DNA from: Bacillota bacterium
Lineage (GTDB): Bacteria; Bacillota; Clostridia; Lachnospirales; WQUN01
NCBI GenBank assembly: GCA_009782085.1
Contig: WQUN01000245.1
Coordinates: forward strand, 1-8,777
DNA: 8,777 nucleotides
Reading direction: 5' to 3'
The translations under genes and the position numbers were made by a program. Below the pieces are notes generated by a model. It did no database searches, had not been told where the DNA came from, and saw only the letters and a list, made by a program, of their open reading frames with translations. Shown here piece by piece: positions 1-5,294 of this stretch. The first letter of the stretch is position 1. Each line of letters begins with the position of its first letter.

Positions 1-134
1 GCTTGCAACATATTCATTGCAAACAGCGCCCGATTGAGCGGAATGGCGCGCCGGGGTCGGCGCGCCGTGCTTGCAACATATTCATTGCAAACAGCGCCCG
101 ATTGAGCGGAACGGCGCGCCGGGGTCGGCGCGCC
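1..134. repeat. 68-bp tandem duplication with palindromic arms
   Basis: Two head-to-tail copies with a 68-bp period (1-68 and 69-134). They differ by one base, T or C, just before the first GGCGCGCC. Each unit has an AT-rich half in which TTGCAA occurs twice around an 8-nt spacer, and a GC-rich half in which GGCGCGCC occurs twice around GGGGTC. Both octamer and hexamer are self-complementary, so each half can fold into a hairpin. The left window edge cuts the array, so more copies may lie outside. No gene is seen in it. Confidence 0.9.
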
Positions 135-217
135 CTACAACAAAAGGAATTCTAATTTTACGCGGAAATACATTCATGCGTTGTCGTGCCCGCCCCGCGA
201 AACCGCGTTTATCCAAA

Positions 218-249
218 AATAAACCAAGGCTGAAAAGCCTTGGTTTATT
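218..249 (-). terminator. Rho-independent terminator of the secreted repeat protein gene
   Basis: A perfect 14-bp stem (218-231 with 236-249, AATAAACCAAGGCT and its complement) closes on a 4-nt loop. Read on the minus strand it ends in TTTATT and is followed by TTTTTGG, a good U-tract. It lies about 160 nt beyond the stop codon of the minus-strand gene at 407. The A-rich 5' side means it could also work in the plus direction. Confidence 0.85.
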
Positions 250-250
250 A

Positions 251-358
251 GACTTCTTCGGAAATTGATTTATCGTTATCAGCTGAGCGTAGCAAAGGGT
301 CCTAAAATCAAGATTTTTCGCTTCGCTCAGAATGACAAGCGCCAATTTCCGAAGAAGT
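251..358. mobile_element. Small non-coding repeat element with 16-bp terminal inverted repeats
   Basis: ACTTCTTCGGAAATTG (252-267) returns inverted and perfect at 343-358. Between the arms is a copy of the intergenic repeat that translates as VILSEAKNL on the minus strand (about 285-340). TTTATTA stands on both sides (244-250 and 358-364) and may be a target duplication, although it overlaps the right arm by one base. There is no transposase, so this would be a MITE-like element. It lies between the stop codon of the secreted repeat protein and its terminator, so it would be transcribed in the 3' UTR. The inverted repeats are certain; the transposition origin is inferred. Confidence 0.6.
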
Positions 359-406
359 TTATTATTTTTAATGTCCTTATAAACCGATTCGCATAATTCC
401 GTTGAT

Positions 407-2614
407 TTATGACAACGTAAACGGCTGCACCGTGACATTGGTGGTATTGACCGACACAGTGCTGCTCTTGGTCAGATTGTTCAGGGCGAATGTCAGCGCG
501 TAGTTAATGGCGACGCCGGTTGTGGAAGCGGGGACGTTGGGGATCCTGTAGACGCCCTGGCCGTCTGTTTTCACGACGGTTGAGAAGCCGTTCCCCATGA
601 TTCCCACGTCGACATTGGCCAATTTGGTGCCCAACGCGTCGACCACCGTGCCGGTGACCGTCACCGTCTGCGTCGCGAACGTCAGGTTTTTGCCGCTGAC
701 GTCGTTGTTGGTCACCTGGACGGGCAGCGTGTCGGTCTGCAGCAGGCTGCTGTCGTTCATGACGGCGTACAGCGTATAATTGCCGTTGGGCACGCCGGAG
801 ATCATATATGAGCCGTTATTGTAGACTGTGACCGAGTAATTCTGGGTGGAGTTGTAGTAATTGTTGTTATCCAGATAGATTGTCGCGTTCCTGCCCGCCG
901 GTATGCCGTTTATGGTTCCGGACACGGTGTAGACCAAGGACTGATCCAGCGTTATGGTGCCCACGTCCGTCGAGTAGTTCTGGTTCCCGGACATAAGGAC
1001 GTTCTGGGACTGCGCCGTCGCCTGCGTATAATTTCCCGAGTTGGACAGCCTGTACCGGTACGTTATCTGCACGAAGACGCTCTTGGAGCCGCTGAACTGA
1101 TAGACCGGCACGCCGAACTTGTCGGAAGTCACCGAAACGTTGCCGACGCGGTTCGGGATGGTCACGTTTATATCCCCGCTCAGCCTGACCGGGTTGCCGT
1201 TGTTGTAGTCGTAGGCGGCGGCGATGACGGTGCTGCCGTCGAGGTAGACGCCGCTGGGCACGAGCACCTGGCCGGTCAGCGTCGCGCCGCCCGCCTGCAG
1301 GATTATCCTCGCCGTCGCGTCGTTGTTGTTAATGATTATCTGCCCGGAACTGCTGTCGCCGAAGTAGCCGTACTGCGACGCGGTCGCCACGGCGTAGTAA
1401 ACCCCGTTGGCCAGCCCGGAGAAGGTGAAGACGCCGCTGCTGTTGGTATAGGTCGTGTCCACGACGTTGGAGGCGTTTATGCCGTTGATGTAGAGCTTGA
1501 TCTGGATGTTGTTCACGTTCGCGCCGACGCTGGCGTAGCCGAGGTTGACCGTGCCGTTGATGGCGTAACCCGTCCTCGACAGCTTGACGTCCTGACGGAG
1601 GGCGACCCCGCTGAGCGTGACCGACACGGCGTTGGAGCCGTACCCGGCCGCCGTGACGTTAAGCGAGTAGCTGCCCGCCGCGACGCCCGTTATCGTGTAC
1701 GCCCCGTAGGCGTCGGTCGTGGCGGTTCCGACGGTCGTACCGGCGGAGTTTTTGAGCGTCAGCGACGCGCCTGAAATCGCCGCGTTGTTCGCGGAACTGG
1801 TCACATAGCCCGTCAGGGACGCGTTGACGGTCTTCTGGAGCGCCGCCGCGAGGCCCGTGACATTGGCGCTGACCGTGAACCCGGCCGATTTGGAGGTCCC
1901 GTAGCCCATCGCCGGATAACCGACCTCTATGTTGCAGTTGGAGCCGGGGGCCACGCCGGTGAACGAGAAGTTGCCGTTGTTGTCGGAGAGCTTCTGCTGC
2001 GCGATCACGCCGTTGACGTAGAGCGAGACCGTCGCGCCGGAGATGACCGCGCCCGTGGACTGATCCGTCACCCTGCCGCTGACGGTGTAGGAGGACGCCG
2101 GCGGGGGATTCGGGTTGGAGGCGACGCTGGTCGTGAAGGCGGACACCCTGGCCCCGCCGTTCCAGGCGTAGGAGCCGAAGGCCGCGAGGTCGCCGAACTT
2201 GATCGACAGGCGGGACGCCACGTTGTAGCAGGGTACCGAAGAGCCGGCGACGTAGACCTTCCAGTCCGTCGAGAAGTAGCGGTAGGCGACGTTGCCCGGC
2301 TTTCCGGTGGCCTCGACGACGGGCAGAGGCGTGGTGGCCTTGTTGGGGTTGAACGTGATGGTGGCCGTTTTGGCCGAATCGTTGACGGCCACGTCAAAAC
2401 CGTAATTTGTCAGGTCTGTGACGGCGACGGTGCCCACCCCGGCGTTCCCGTTCACGGAAACGGAGATGTAGGGCACGGGCGAGCCGTTGATGGTGGCCTT
2501 GATGTCGGTGTAATAGACCGCGCCCATGTCGGCGACGGCGGCAAAGACGCCCGGCGCGGCGATCACGCAGTAGAGCAGAACCGCCGAGGCCATAACTGCC
2601 AGTTTCTTTTTCAT
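407..2614 (-). CDS. Secreted repeat protein: copper amine oxidase-like N-terminal repeats plus carboxypeptidase regulatory-like domains
   Basis: A 735-residue exported protein, probably acting at the cell surface or outside the cell; no enzymatic domain is visible. Residues 1-25 are a classic signal peptide: MKKK, a hydrophobic core, then a likely cut near VFA. Residues 34-88 and 113-160 resemble the tandem copper-amine-oxidase N-terminal-like repeats of Bacillota (DIKATINGSPVP, then DLTNYGFDV); in this context these are usually non-catalytic modules. Six beta-sandwich repeats of the carboxypeptidase regulatory-like type follow, starting near 176, 265, 349, 443, 561 and 650. They show the recurring pattern V-x-G-x-V, T-D-x-x-G-x-Y, G-V-x-x-G-x-Y. 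The mature part is rich in Ser, Thr, Asn and Gly. No LPXTG, SLH or C-terminal membrane helix is seen, so the anchoring mode is unknown. I chose the start at 2614 because GGAGG (2623-2627) precedes it by 8 nt and the signal peptide begins there. A 43-residue extension to 2743 is open but unlikely. Confidence 0.85.
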   Translation of the reverse strand: MKKKLAVMASAVLLYCVIAAPGVFAAVADMGAVYYTDIKATINGSPVPYISVSVNGNAGVGTVAVTDLTNYGFDVAVNDSAKTATITFNPNKATTPLPVVEATGKPGNVAYRYFSTDWKVYVAGSSVPCYNVASRLSIKFGDLAAFGSYAWNGGARVSAFTTSVASNPNPPPASSYTVSGRVTDQSTGAVISGATVSLYVNGVIAQQKLSDNNGNFSFTGVAPGSNCNIEVGYPAMGYGTSKSAGFTVSANVTGLAAALQKTVNASLTGYVTSSANNAAISGASLTLKNSAGTTVGTATTDAYGAYTITGVAAGSYSLNVTAAGYGSNAVSVTLSGVALRQDVKLSRTGYAINGTVNLGYASVGANVNNIQIKLYINGINASNVVDTTYTNSSGVFTFSGLANGVYYAVATASQYGYFGDSSSGQIIINNNDATARIILQAGGATLTGQVLVPSGVYLDGSTVIAAAYDYNNGNPVRLSGDINVTIPNRVGNVSVTSDKFGVPVYQFSGSKSVFVQITYRYRLSNSGNYTQATAQSQNVLMSGNQNYSTDVGTITLDQSLVYTVSGTINGIPAGRNATIYLDNNNYYNSTQNYSVTVYNNGSYMISGVPNGNYTLYAVMNDSSLLQTDTLPVQVTNNDVSGKNLTFATQTVTVTGTVVDALGTKLANVDVGIMGNGFSTVVKTDGQGVYRIPNVPASTTGVAINYALTFALNNLTKSSTVSVNTTNVTVQPFTLS

Positions 2615-2621
2615 ACTTAAT

Positions 2622-2630
2622 ACCTCCCCT
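2622..2630 (-). promoter_or_regulatory. Ribosome binding site of the secreted repeat protein gene
   Basis: On the minus strand AGGGGAGGT lies 7-8 nt before the ATG at 2614. It is a near-perfect Shine-Dalgarno sequence and decides the start over the open upstream ATG at 2743. Confidence 0.85.
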
Positions 2631-2769
2631 TGATAATATCTCTGTAAAATCTCTTCGCTTTCATAACGCCGGTCCGCGCGAAGTGTTCCGGGAAATCGGC
2701 GCGTAACGCAAATGTCATTTTCATGCGGACCATTCCGCGCCAAACAACGGAGTCCGTCCCCCGGACTTT

Positions 2770-2796
2770 TTTATAGTAACACGTTAGTTTTCTCAA
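2770..2796 (-). promoter_or_regulatory. Possible promoter of the secreted repeat protein gene
   Basis: Minus-strand TTGAGA (2791-2796) and TATAAA (2770-2775) sit in an AT-rich stretch upstream of the gene. The spacer is only 15 nt, which is short, so this is weak. It would give a leader of about 150 nt. Confidence 0.3.
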
Positions 2797-2855
2797 ATCA
2801 ATCAAGTAATAATCACGTAATATAACAAATCGGAGACAGAATGACCATACAAATA

Positions 2856-2884
2856 TTGACACGCGGGCGAAACGGCTGTAGACT
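2856..2884 (+). promoter_or_regulatory. Sigma-70-type promoter facing the unknown-function gene
   Basis: A perfect TTGACA (2856-2861), a 17-nt spacer and TAGACT (2879-2884). Transcription would start near 2891, only about 20 nt before the ATG at 2911 (first copy of a duplicated start region) but about 400 nt before the gene's apparent start at 3289. The intervening repeats would then be the 5' leader. Confidence 0.6.
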
Positions 2885-2895
2885 GTTCATATGGA

Positions 2896-2922
2896 CGGGG
2901 GACGGCGCCCATGGAAAAAAAC
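2896..2922 (+). repeat. First copy of a duplicated ribosome-binding/start region
   Basis: 27 bp here match 3274-3300 with a single mismatch (GGA versus GGC just after the ATG). Both copies hold GGGGGA, 8 nt and then ATGG followed by an A-run. Here the reading frame gives only MEKNGVQIGVSA and stops at 2949. The second copy starts the full-length gene. It looks like a duplicated or abandoned start, sitting at the ideal distance from the promoter at 2856-2884. Confidence 0.75.
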
Positions 2923-2938
2923 GGCGTCCAGATTGGAG

Positions 2939-2980
2939 TATCCGCGTAAACTCCGTCTGTATCCGCGAAAGCTCCGTCTG
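2939..2980. repeat. 21-bp tandem duplication
   Basis: Two adjacent 21-bp units (2939-2959 and 2960-2980), TATCCGCG followed by a variable TAAA or AAAG and CTCCGTCTG, with two mismatches. Probably non-coding leader sequence. Confidence 0.75.
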
Positions 2981-3051
2981 TCATTCTGAGGCGCAGCCGA
3001 AGAATCTTGTTTTTGAATCGGCGAAAGATCCTTCGCTCCGCTCAGGATGAC
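2978..3051 (+). repeat. 'VILSEAKNL'-type intergenic repeat, second copy
   Basis: It begins GTCATTCTGAG and ends CTCAGGATGAC, so its ends are imperfectly inverted. It shares TGTCATTCTGAG and AATCTTG with the copy at about 285-342, which lies on the opposite strand. In translation it gives the familiar spurious peptide CHSEAQPKNL. It is non-coding, and no 16-bp terminal arms like those of the first copy are present. Confidence 0.7.
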
Positions 3052-3153
3052 GGCGCAACGCGGCTTGCGGCGCAACGCGGCTTGCGGCGCAACGCGGCTT
3101 GCGGCGCAACGCGGCTTGCGTGGAAACGCGGCTTGCGCCGAAACGCGGCTTGC
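3052..3153. repeat. Six tandem 17-bp units
   Basis: The unit GGCGCAACGCGGCTTGC is repeated at 3052, 3069, 3086 and 3103 without change, then twice with changes in the first six bases (3120, 3137). Each unit carries CGCAA and TTGCG as short inverted arms. Seventeen is not a multiple of three, so every frame is cycled through. The overlapping open frames rich in Arg and Ala here are artefacts. Confidence 0.9.
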
Positions 3154-3170
3154 GGGTTTCGGCGGGACTA

Positions 3171-3266
3171 ATACCGGATGCAGAAAACATTTGCCGACGA
3201 CGAGCCGATTCGACGAACGCTTCTGCGGCGAATCGGCGAGGCCAATGTTTTCGCGCTCCGGCATAT
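3171..3266 (+). repeat. Palindromic leader element, copy 1
   Basis: Left arm ATACCGGATGCAGAAAACAT begins at 3171 and continues TTGCC; the right arm (GGCCAATGTTTTC then GCTCCGGCATAT) ends at 3266. The two are imperfect inverted complements. Inside, CCGATTCG (3205-3212) pairs with CGAATCGG (3229-3236), giving a nested hairpin. A homologous element lies at 4829-4903 on the minus strand. This copy ends 22 nt before the start codon of the downstream gene and carries an ATG (3178) in frame with it. Confidence 0.75.
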
Positions 3267-3288
3267 TTCACGGCGGGGGACGGCGCCC

Positions 3289-3945
3289 ATGGCAAAAAAC
3301 ATAGCGGTCGTGGACGACCGGCGAAACGATTACGGCGCAACCTATCCCAAACGGGCGAAATCGCTCGTAAAACAAGGCAGGGCGCGCTTTTTGAACGAAC
3401 ATACGATATGCCTGGCGCGCCCTCCCGGACATTTGGAGGAGTTCTATATGAACAATACGGCGGCGGCGGCGCCGGACGCGCCGAAAGACAACGGGCCAAG
3501 GCCGGGGCGTGAACCCGTCATTCCGAAAGAGGCGGAGCGGGAGAACGCCCACGCCGGGGAGGAAAGAATCACGCCGGCCGGGATATTGGCGCGGATGGAC
3601 AGGATCATCGGCGACACGGCGTATATACGGGAGAGCCTGGACGCCCTTAAGAGCATGGACACTGACACGCCCGGCCACATAGGCGACGGCTCGATTTACA
3701 ACGGGGACGGCGGGGCGAAGGCGGAAGCCATCGCCGCCGTGGTTCAAAGCCGCGAGGCCACGAACCAGCAGGTTCTGCGGATGCTGGAGAAATTCTACGA
3801 CAACCTTATGCGGCAGGAGCGGTTGCCAGTCAAGGACAAGTTCCGGTGGATACAGGAAATCCTGGAAAACTTGGATACCTCCATGCCGCAGCAAATCGCG
3901 GACGCATTAGCGGAAAGTTTGGCGGATATGCTGAAAAACGCGTAA
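3289..3945 (+). CDS. Conserved-type protein of unknown function (TYPKRAK motif)
   Basis: A 218-residue soluble protein with no signal peptide or membrane helix. The N-terminus (MAKNIAVVDD) is followed by ATYPKRAKSLVKQGRARF at 17-34 and ICLARPP at 40-46. I recall this pattern from unnamed clostridial proteins. It also resembles in outline the basic RRXRR-type N-terminal module of some HNH nucleases, but no HNH motif is present here, so no function is assigned. Residues 48-92 are a Pro/Glu-rich linker. Residues 94-124 look helical (ITPAGILARMDRI), as do 143-175 (SREATNQQVLRMLEKFYDNL at 154-173) and the C-terminal tail. The start at 3289 is preferred because GGGGGA (3275-3280) lies 8 nt upstream. 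An open extension to 3178 runs through the palindromic element. The gene appears to stand alone, ending at a hairpin, and converges on the hemerythrin gene. Confidence 0.7.
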   Translation: MAKNIAVVDDRRNDYGATYPKRAKSLVKQGRARFLNEHTICLARPPGHLEEFYMNNTAAAAPDAPKDNGPRPGREPVIPKEAERENAHAGEERITPAGILARMDRIIGDTAYIRESLDALKSMDTDTPGHIGDGSIYNGDGGAKAEAIAAVVQSREATNQQVLRMLEKFYDNLMRQERLPVKDKFRWIQEILENLDTSMPQQIADALAESLADMLKNA

Positions 3946-3964
3946 TCCGCCGGCAAACGGTCAA

Positions 3965-4001
3965 AAGGCCCCCGAACCGATTTTTCGGTTTTGGGGGCCT
4001 T
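3965..4001. terminator. Terminator hairpin between convergent genes
   Basis: AAGGCCCCC (3965-3973) pairs with GGGGGCCTT (3993-4001). AACCGA (3975-3980) pairs with TCGGTT (3985-3990) around a TTTT loop, with a small internal loop between the two stems. It lies 19 nt after the stop codon of the plus-strand gene. On the minus strand it is followed by CCTTTTGACC, so it can also end the hemerythrin transcript after the repeat array. The U-tract is short in both directions. Confidence 0.75.
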
Positions 4002-4004
4002 CGC

Positions 4005-4422
4005 GCTCACGCTCCTACGCGGTCACGCTCCTACGCGGTCACGCTCCTACGGTCACGCTCCGACGCGCTTACGCTCCGACGCGCTCTCGCTCCTACGCGG
4101 TCATGCTCCTTCGCGGTCACGCTCCTACGCGCTCACGCTCCTACGCGGTCACGCTCCTACGCGGTCACGCTCCTACGGTCACGCTCCTACGCTCTTACGC
4201 TCCGACGCACTCTCGCTCCTACGGTCACGCTCCTACGCGCTCACGCTCCGACGCGCTCACGCGCCTACGCGGTCACGCTTCTTCGCGGTCACGCTCCTAC
4301 GGTCACGCTCCAACGCGGTCACGCTCCGACGCGGTCACGCTCCAACGCGGTCACGCTCCTACGGTTACGCTGCGACGCGCTCACGCTCCTTCGCGGTCAC
4401 GCTCCTACGGTCACGCTCCTGT
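4005..4422. repeat. Array of 27 tandem 16/14-bp units
   Basis: The consensus is GGTCACGCTCCTACGC. I count 27 contiguous units: 20 of 16 bp and 7 of 14 bp. The short ones lack the GC that normally ends the unit. Variation is concentrated at position 2 (G or C) and positions 12-13 (TA, GA, AA or TT). There are no spacers, so it is not a CRISPR. All three plus frames are open, giving RSRSYAVTLLR-type peptides, while minus frames are closed by TAG and TGA in the unit. It is therefore probably non-coding. The last two units overlap the 3' end of the hemerythrin gene, and the array otherwise fills the space between it and the terminator at 3965-4001. Confidence 0.9.
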
Positions 4423-4804
4423 AATACCCGGCAAAATCCATATCCGAGTTGCTGATGTGATTGATTATCCAGCTCATCAAAAACTCGTTGGTTTCCTTCA
4501 TCACCTCGGGCGACAGGCCCTCTTCGTCGATCCGGACTTTCAAATCCTCCATATCTTTGATCAGATCATCGTGCAAATGCTTGTGGAGATCGCGTTTGGG
4601 ATAATCGTAGACTTTGTGCAATTCCTCTTCGGTCGCGAAATGGTTGATCACATATCCTTCCAGAAAAACCAAGATCGACTCGAGAGCGTCCCGCTCGTCC
4701 TCTCTTGAATTCACTTCCGCTAGCCGCTCGATCGTTTCCAGCAGTTTCATGTGCTGATTGTCGACTTCCTCAATGCCCGTGTTAAGCGACGGATCCCATG
4801 ACAT
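4397..4804 (-). CDS. Bacteriohemerythrin (non-haem diiron O2-binding protein)
   Basis: A 135-residue, single-domain cytoplasmic protein of the hemerythrin family. It would bind O2 at a diiron centre and may serve in oxygen sensing, storage or detoxification in an anaerobe. All seven expected ligands are present with family spacing: H18, H55 and E59 (HFATE), H74 and H78 (HKHLH), H116 and D121 (HISNSD). The N-terminal W3 and GIEEVDNQH are typical. The start at 4804 fits the family and has GGGGGAAGG about 7 nt upstream. An open extension to 4891 runs through a palindromic element and is unlikely to be native protein. The C-terminus is odd: after GYY the codons for RSVTVGA and the TGA stop come from the tandem array, so the original end may have been lost. 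The gene looks less GC-rich than the helicase downstream. No clear promoter was found. Confidence 0.92.
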   Translation of the reverse strand: MSWDPSLNTGIEEVDNQHMKLLETIERLAEVNSREDERDALESILVFLEGYVINHFATEEELHKVYDYPKRDLHKHLHDDLIKDMEDLKVRIDEEGLSPEVMKETNEFLMSWIINHISNSDMDFAGYYRSVTVGA

Positions 4805-4828
4805 ATGAACACCTTCCCCCATACTGAT

Positions 4829-4903
4829 TCTATACCGGATGCGGAAAACATTGGCCTCCTCTGCCACGTCGCCGGCAAGTGTTTTCCGCATCCGGTATAA
4901 TCA
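4829..4903 (-). repeat. Palindromic leader element, copy 2
   Basis: TATACCGGATGCGGAAAACA (about 4831-4850) returns as a perfect 20-bp inverted complement at about 4880-4900, enclosing some 30 nt. On the minus strand the inner part reads TTGCCGGCGACG and then GAGGCCAATGTTTTC. This matches the element at 3171-3266 in the same orientation relative to the downstream gene. It ends about 24 nt before the hemerythrin start and includes an in-frame ATG at 4891. Confidence 0.85.
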
Positions 4904-4930
4904 ATCCGGAATTAATATGAATACAGGTCT

Positions 4931-5147
4931 ATTTTTTAGGTGTTAGTCGGAAATTAAGGTTGATAATACTAAATGCATAAGAAACATAGCTTTTTATATT
5001 GAATGATGCGCCGCATTTGTAGGGCGGGGGCTTGCCCCCGCCGCGCCATGCGGTCATACGGGAGTTCCGCGGGGGCAAGCCCCCGCCCTACTGTATGTTT
5101 TGACTATTTGGCAATTCAACCTTATTTCCGACTAACACCATTTTTTA
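4931..5147. mobile_element. MITE-like element with 24/25-bp terminal inverted repeats and 8-bp target duplication
   Basis: The element spans 4939-5139 (201 bp). The left end GGTGTTAGTCGGAAAT (arm to 4963) returns inverted at 5116-5139, with one extra T in the left arm. The octamer ATTTTTTA stands immediately outside both ends (4931-4938 and 5140-5147), as expected of a target-site duplication. Inside is a second, perfect 22-bp inverted repeat (5020-5041 and 5069-5090). Each half of it is itself a hairpin, GCGGGGGCTTGCCCCCGC. There is no coding capacity, so a transposase would have to act in trans. It sits upstream of the hemerythrin gene, where it could have separated the gene from its promoter. 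Confidence 0.8.
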
Positions 5148-5171
5148 TGCCGCGTTTCGGACAACATTAAT

Positions 5172-5223
5172 TTGACCCGCGTCACAGGAATATATACTTG
5201 ACCCGCGTCTCAGGAATATATAC
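5172..5223. repeat. 26-bp tandem duplication
   Basis: Two adjacent units (5172-5197, 5198-5223) read TTGACCCGCGTC, then A or T, then CAGGAATATATAC, with one mismatch. TTGACC and TATATA look promoter-like, but the spacing (13 nt) is wrong and no gene follows on the plus strand. Confidence 0.85.
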
Positions 5224-5228
5224 CAAAA

Positions 5229-5262
5229 AGGCCCCCGGAACGGTTTCGCGTTCAGGGGGCCT
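5229..5262 (-). terminator. Rho-independent terminator of the aquaporin gene
   Basis: AGGCCCCC and GAACG (5229-5242) pair with CGTTC and GGGGGCCT (5249-5262) across a single mismatch and a 6-nt loop. On the minus strand it is followed by TTTTTGG. It lies 32 nt beyond the aquaporin stop. It resembles the hairpin at 3965-4001 in its GGCCCCC stem. Confidence 0.88.
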
Positions 5263-5294
5263 CTTATGGTCGATATTTTAATCCGGAATCAGTA

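Noticed and set aside
82..438. Minus-strand 118-codon frame containing VILSEAKNL
   Set aside because: It reads through a known type of non-coding intergenic repeat, a terminator and the 68-bp repeat; no ribosome site.
2751..2772. Plus-strand terminator-like hairpin (AGTCCG, 5-nt loop, CGGACT, then a T-run)
   Set aside because: No plus-strand gene lies upstream for it to terminate, and it overlaps the possible minus-strand promoter. The 6-bp stem may be chance.
3178..3288. N-terminal extension of the unknown-function gene starting at 3178
   Set aside because: It begins inside the palindromic element with a poorly spaced ribosome site; GGGGGA and the recognisable N-terminus support 3289.
2887..3512. 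Several Arg/Ala-rich frames on both strands through the 17-bp repeats
   Set aside because: They arise from stop-free repeat units and overlap each other in different frames.
4005..4422. CRISPR array
   Set aside because: Units are 14-16 bp and contiguous, with no unique spacers, and no cas gene is present.
3846..4708. Three overlapping plus-strand open frames across the repeat array (RSRSYAVTLLR-like peptides)
   Set aside because: The unit has no stop in any plus frame and is not a multiple of three, so all frames are open by composition. They overlap the hemerythrin gene antisense and have no ribosome site.
4805..4891. N-terminal extension of the hemerythrin gene to 4891
   Set aside because: The family begins at the MSW segment, a good ribosome site precedes 4804, and the extension is palindromic element sequence.
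5172..5223. Promoter in the 26-bp duplication (TTGACC and TATATA)
   Set aside because: The spacer is only 13 nt and no plus-strand gene follows.
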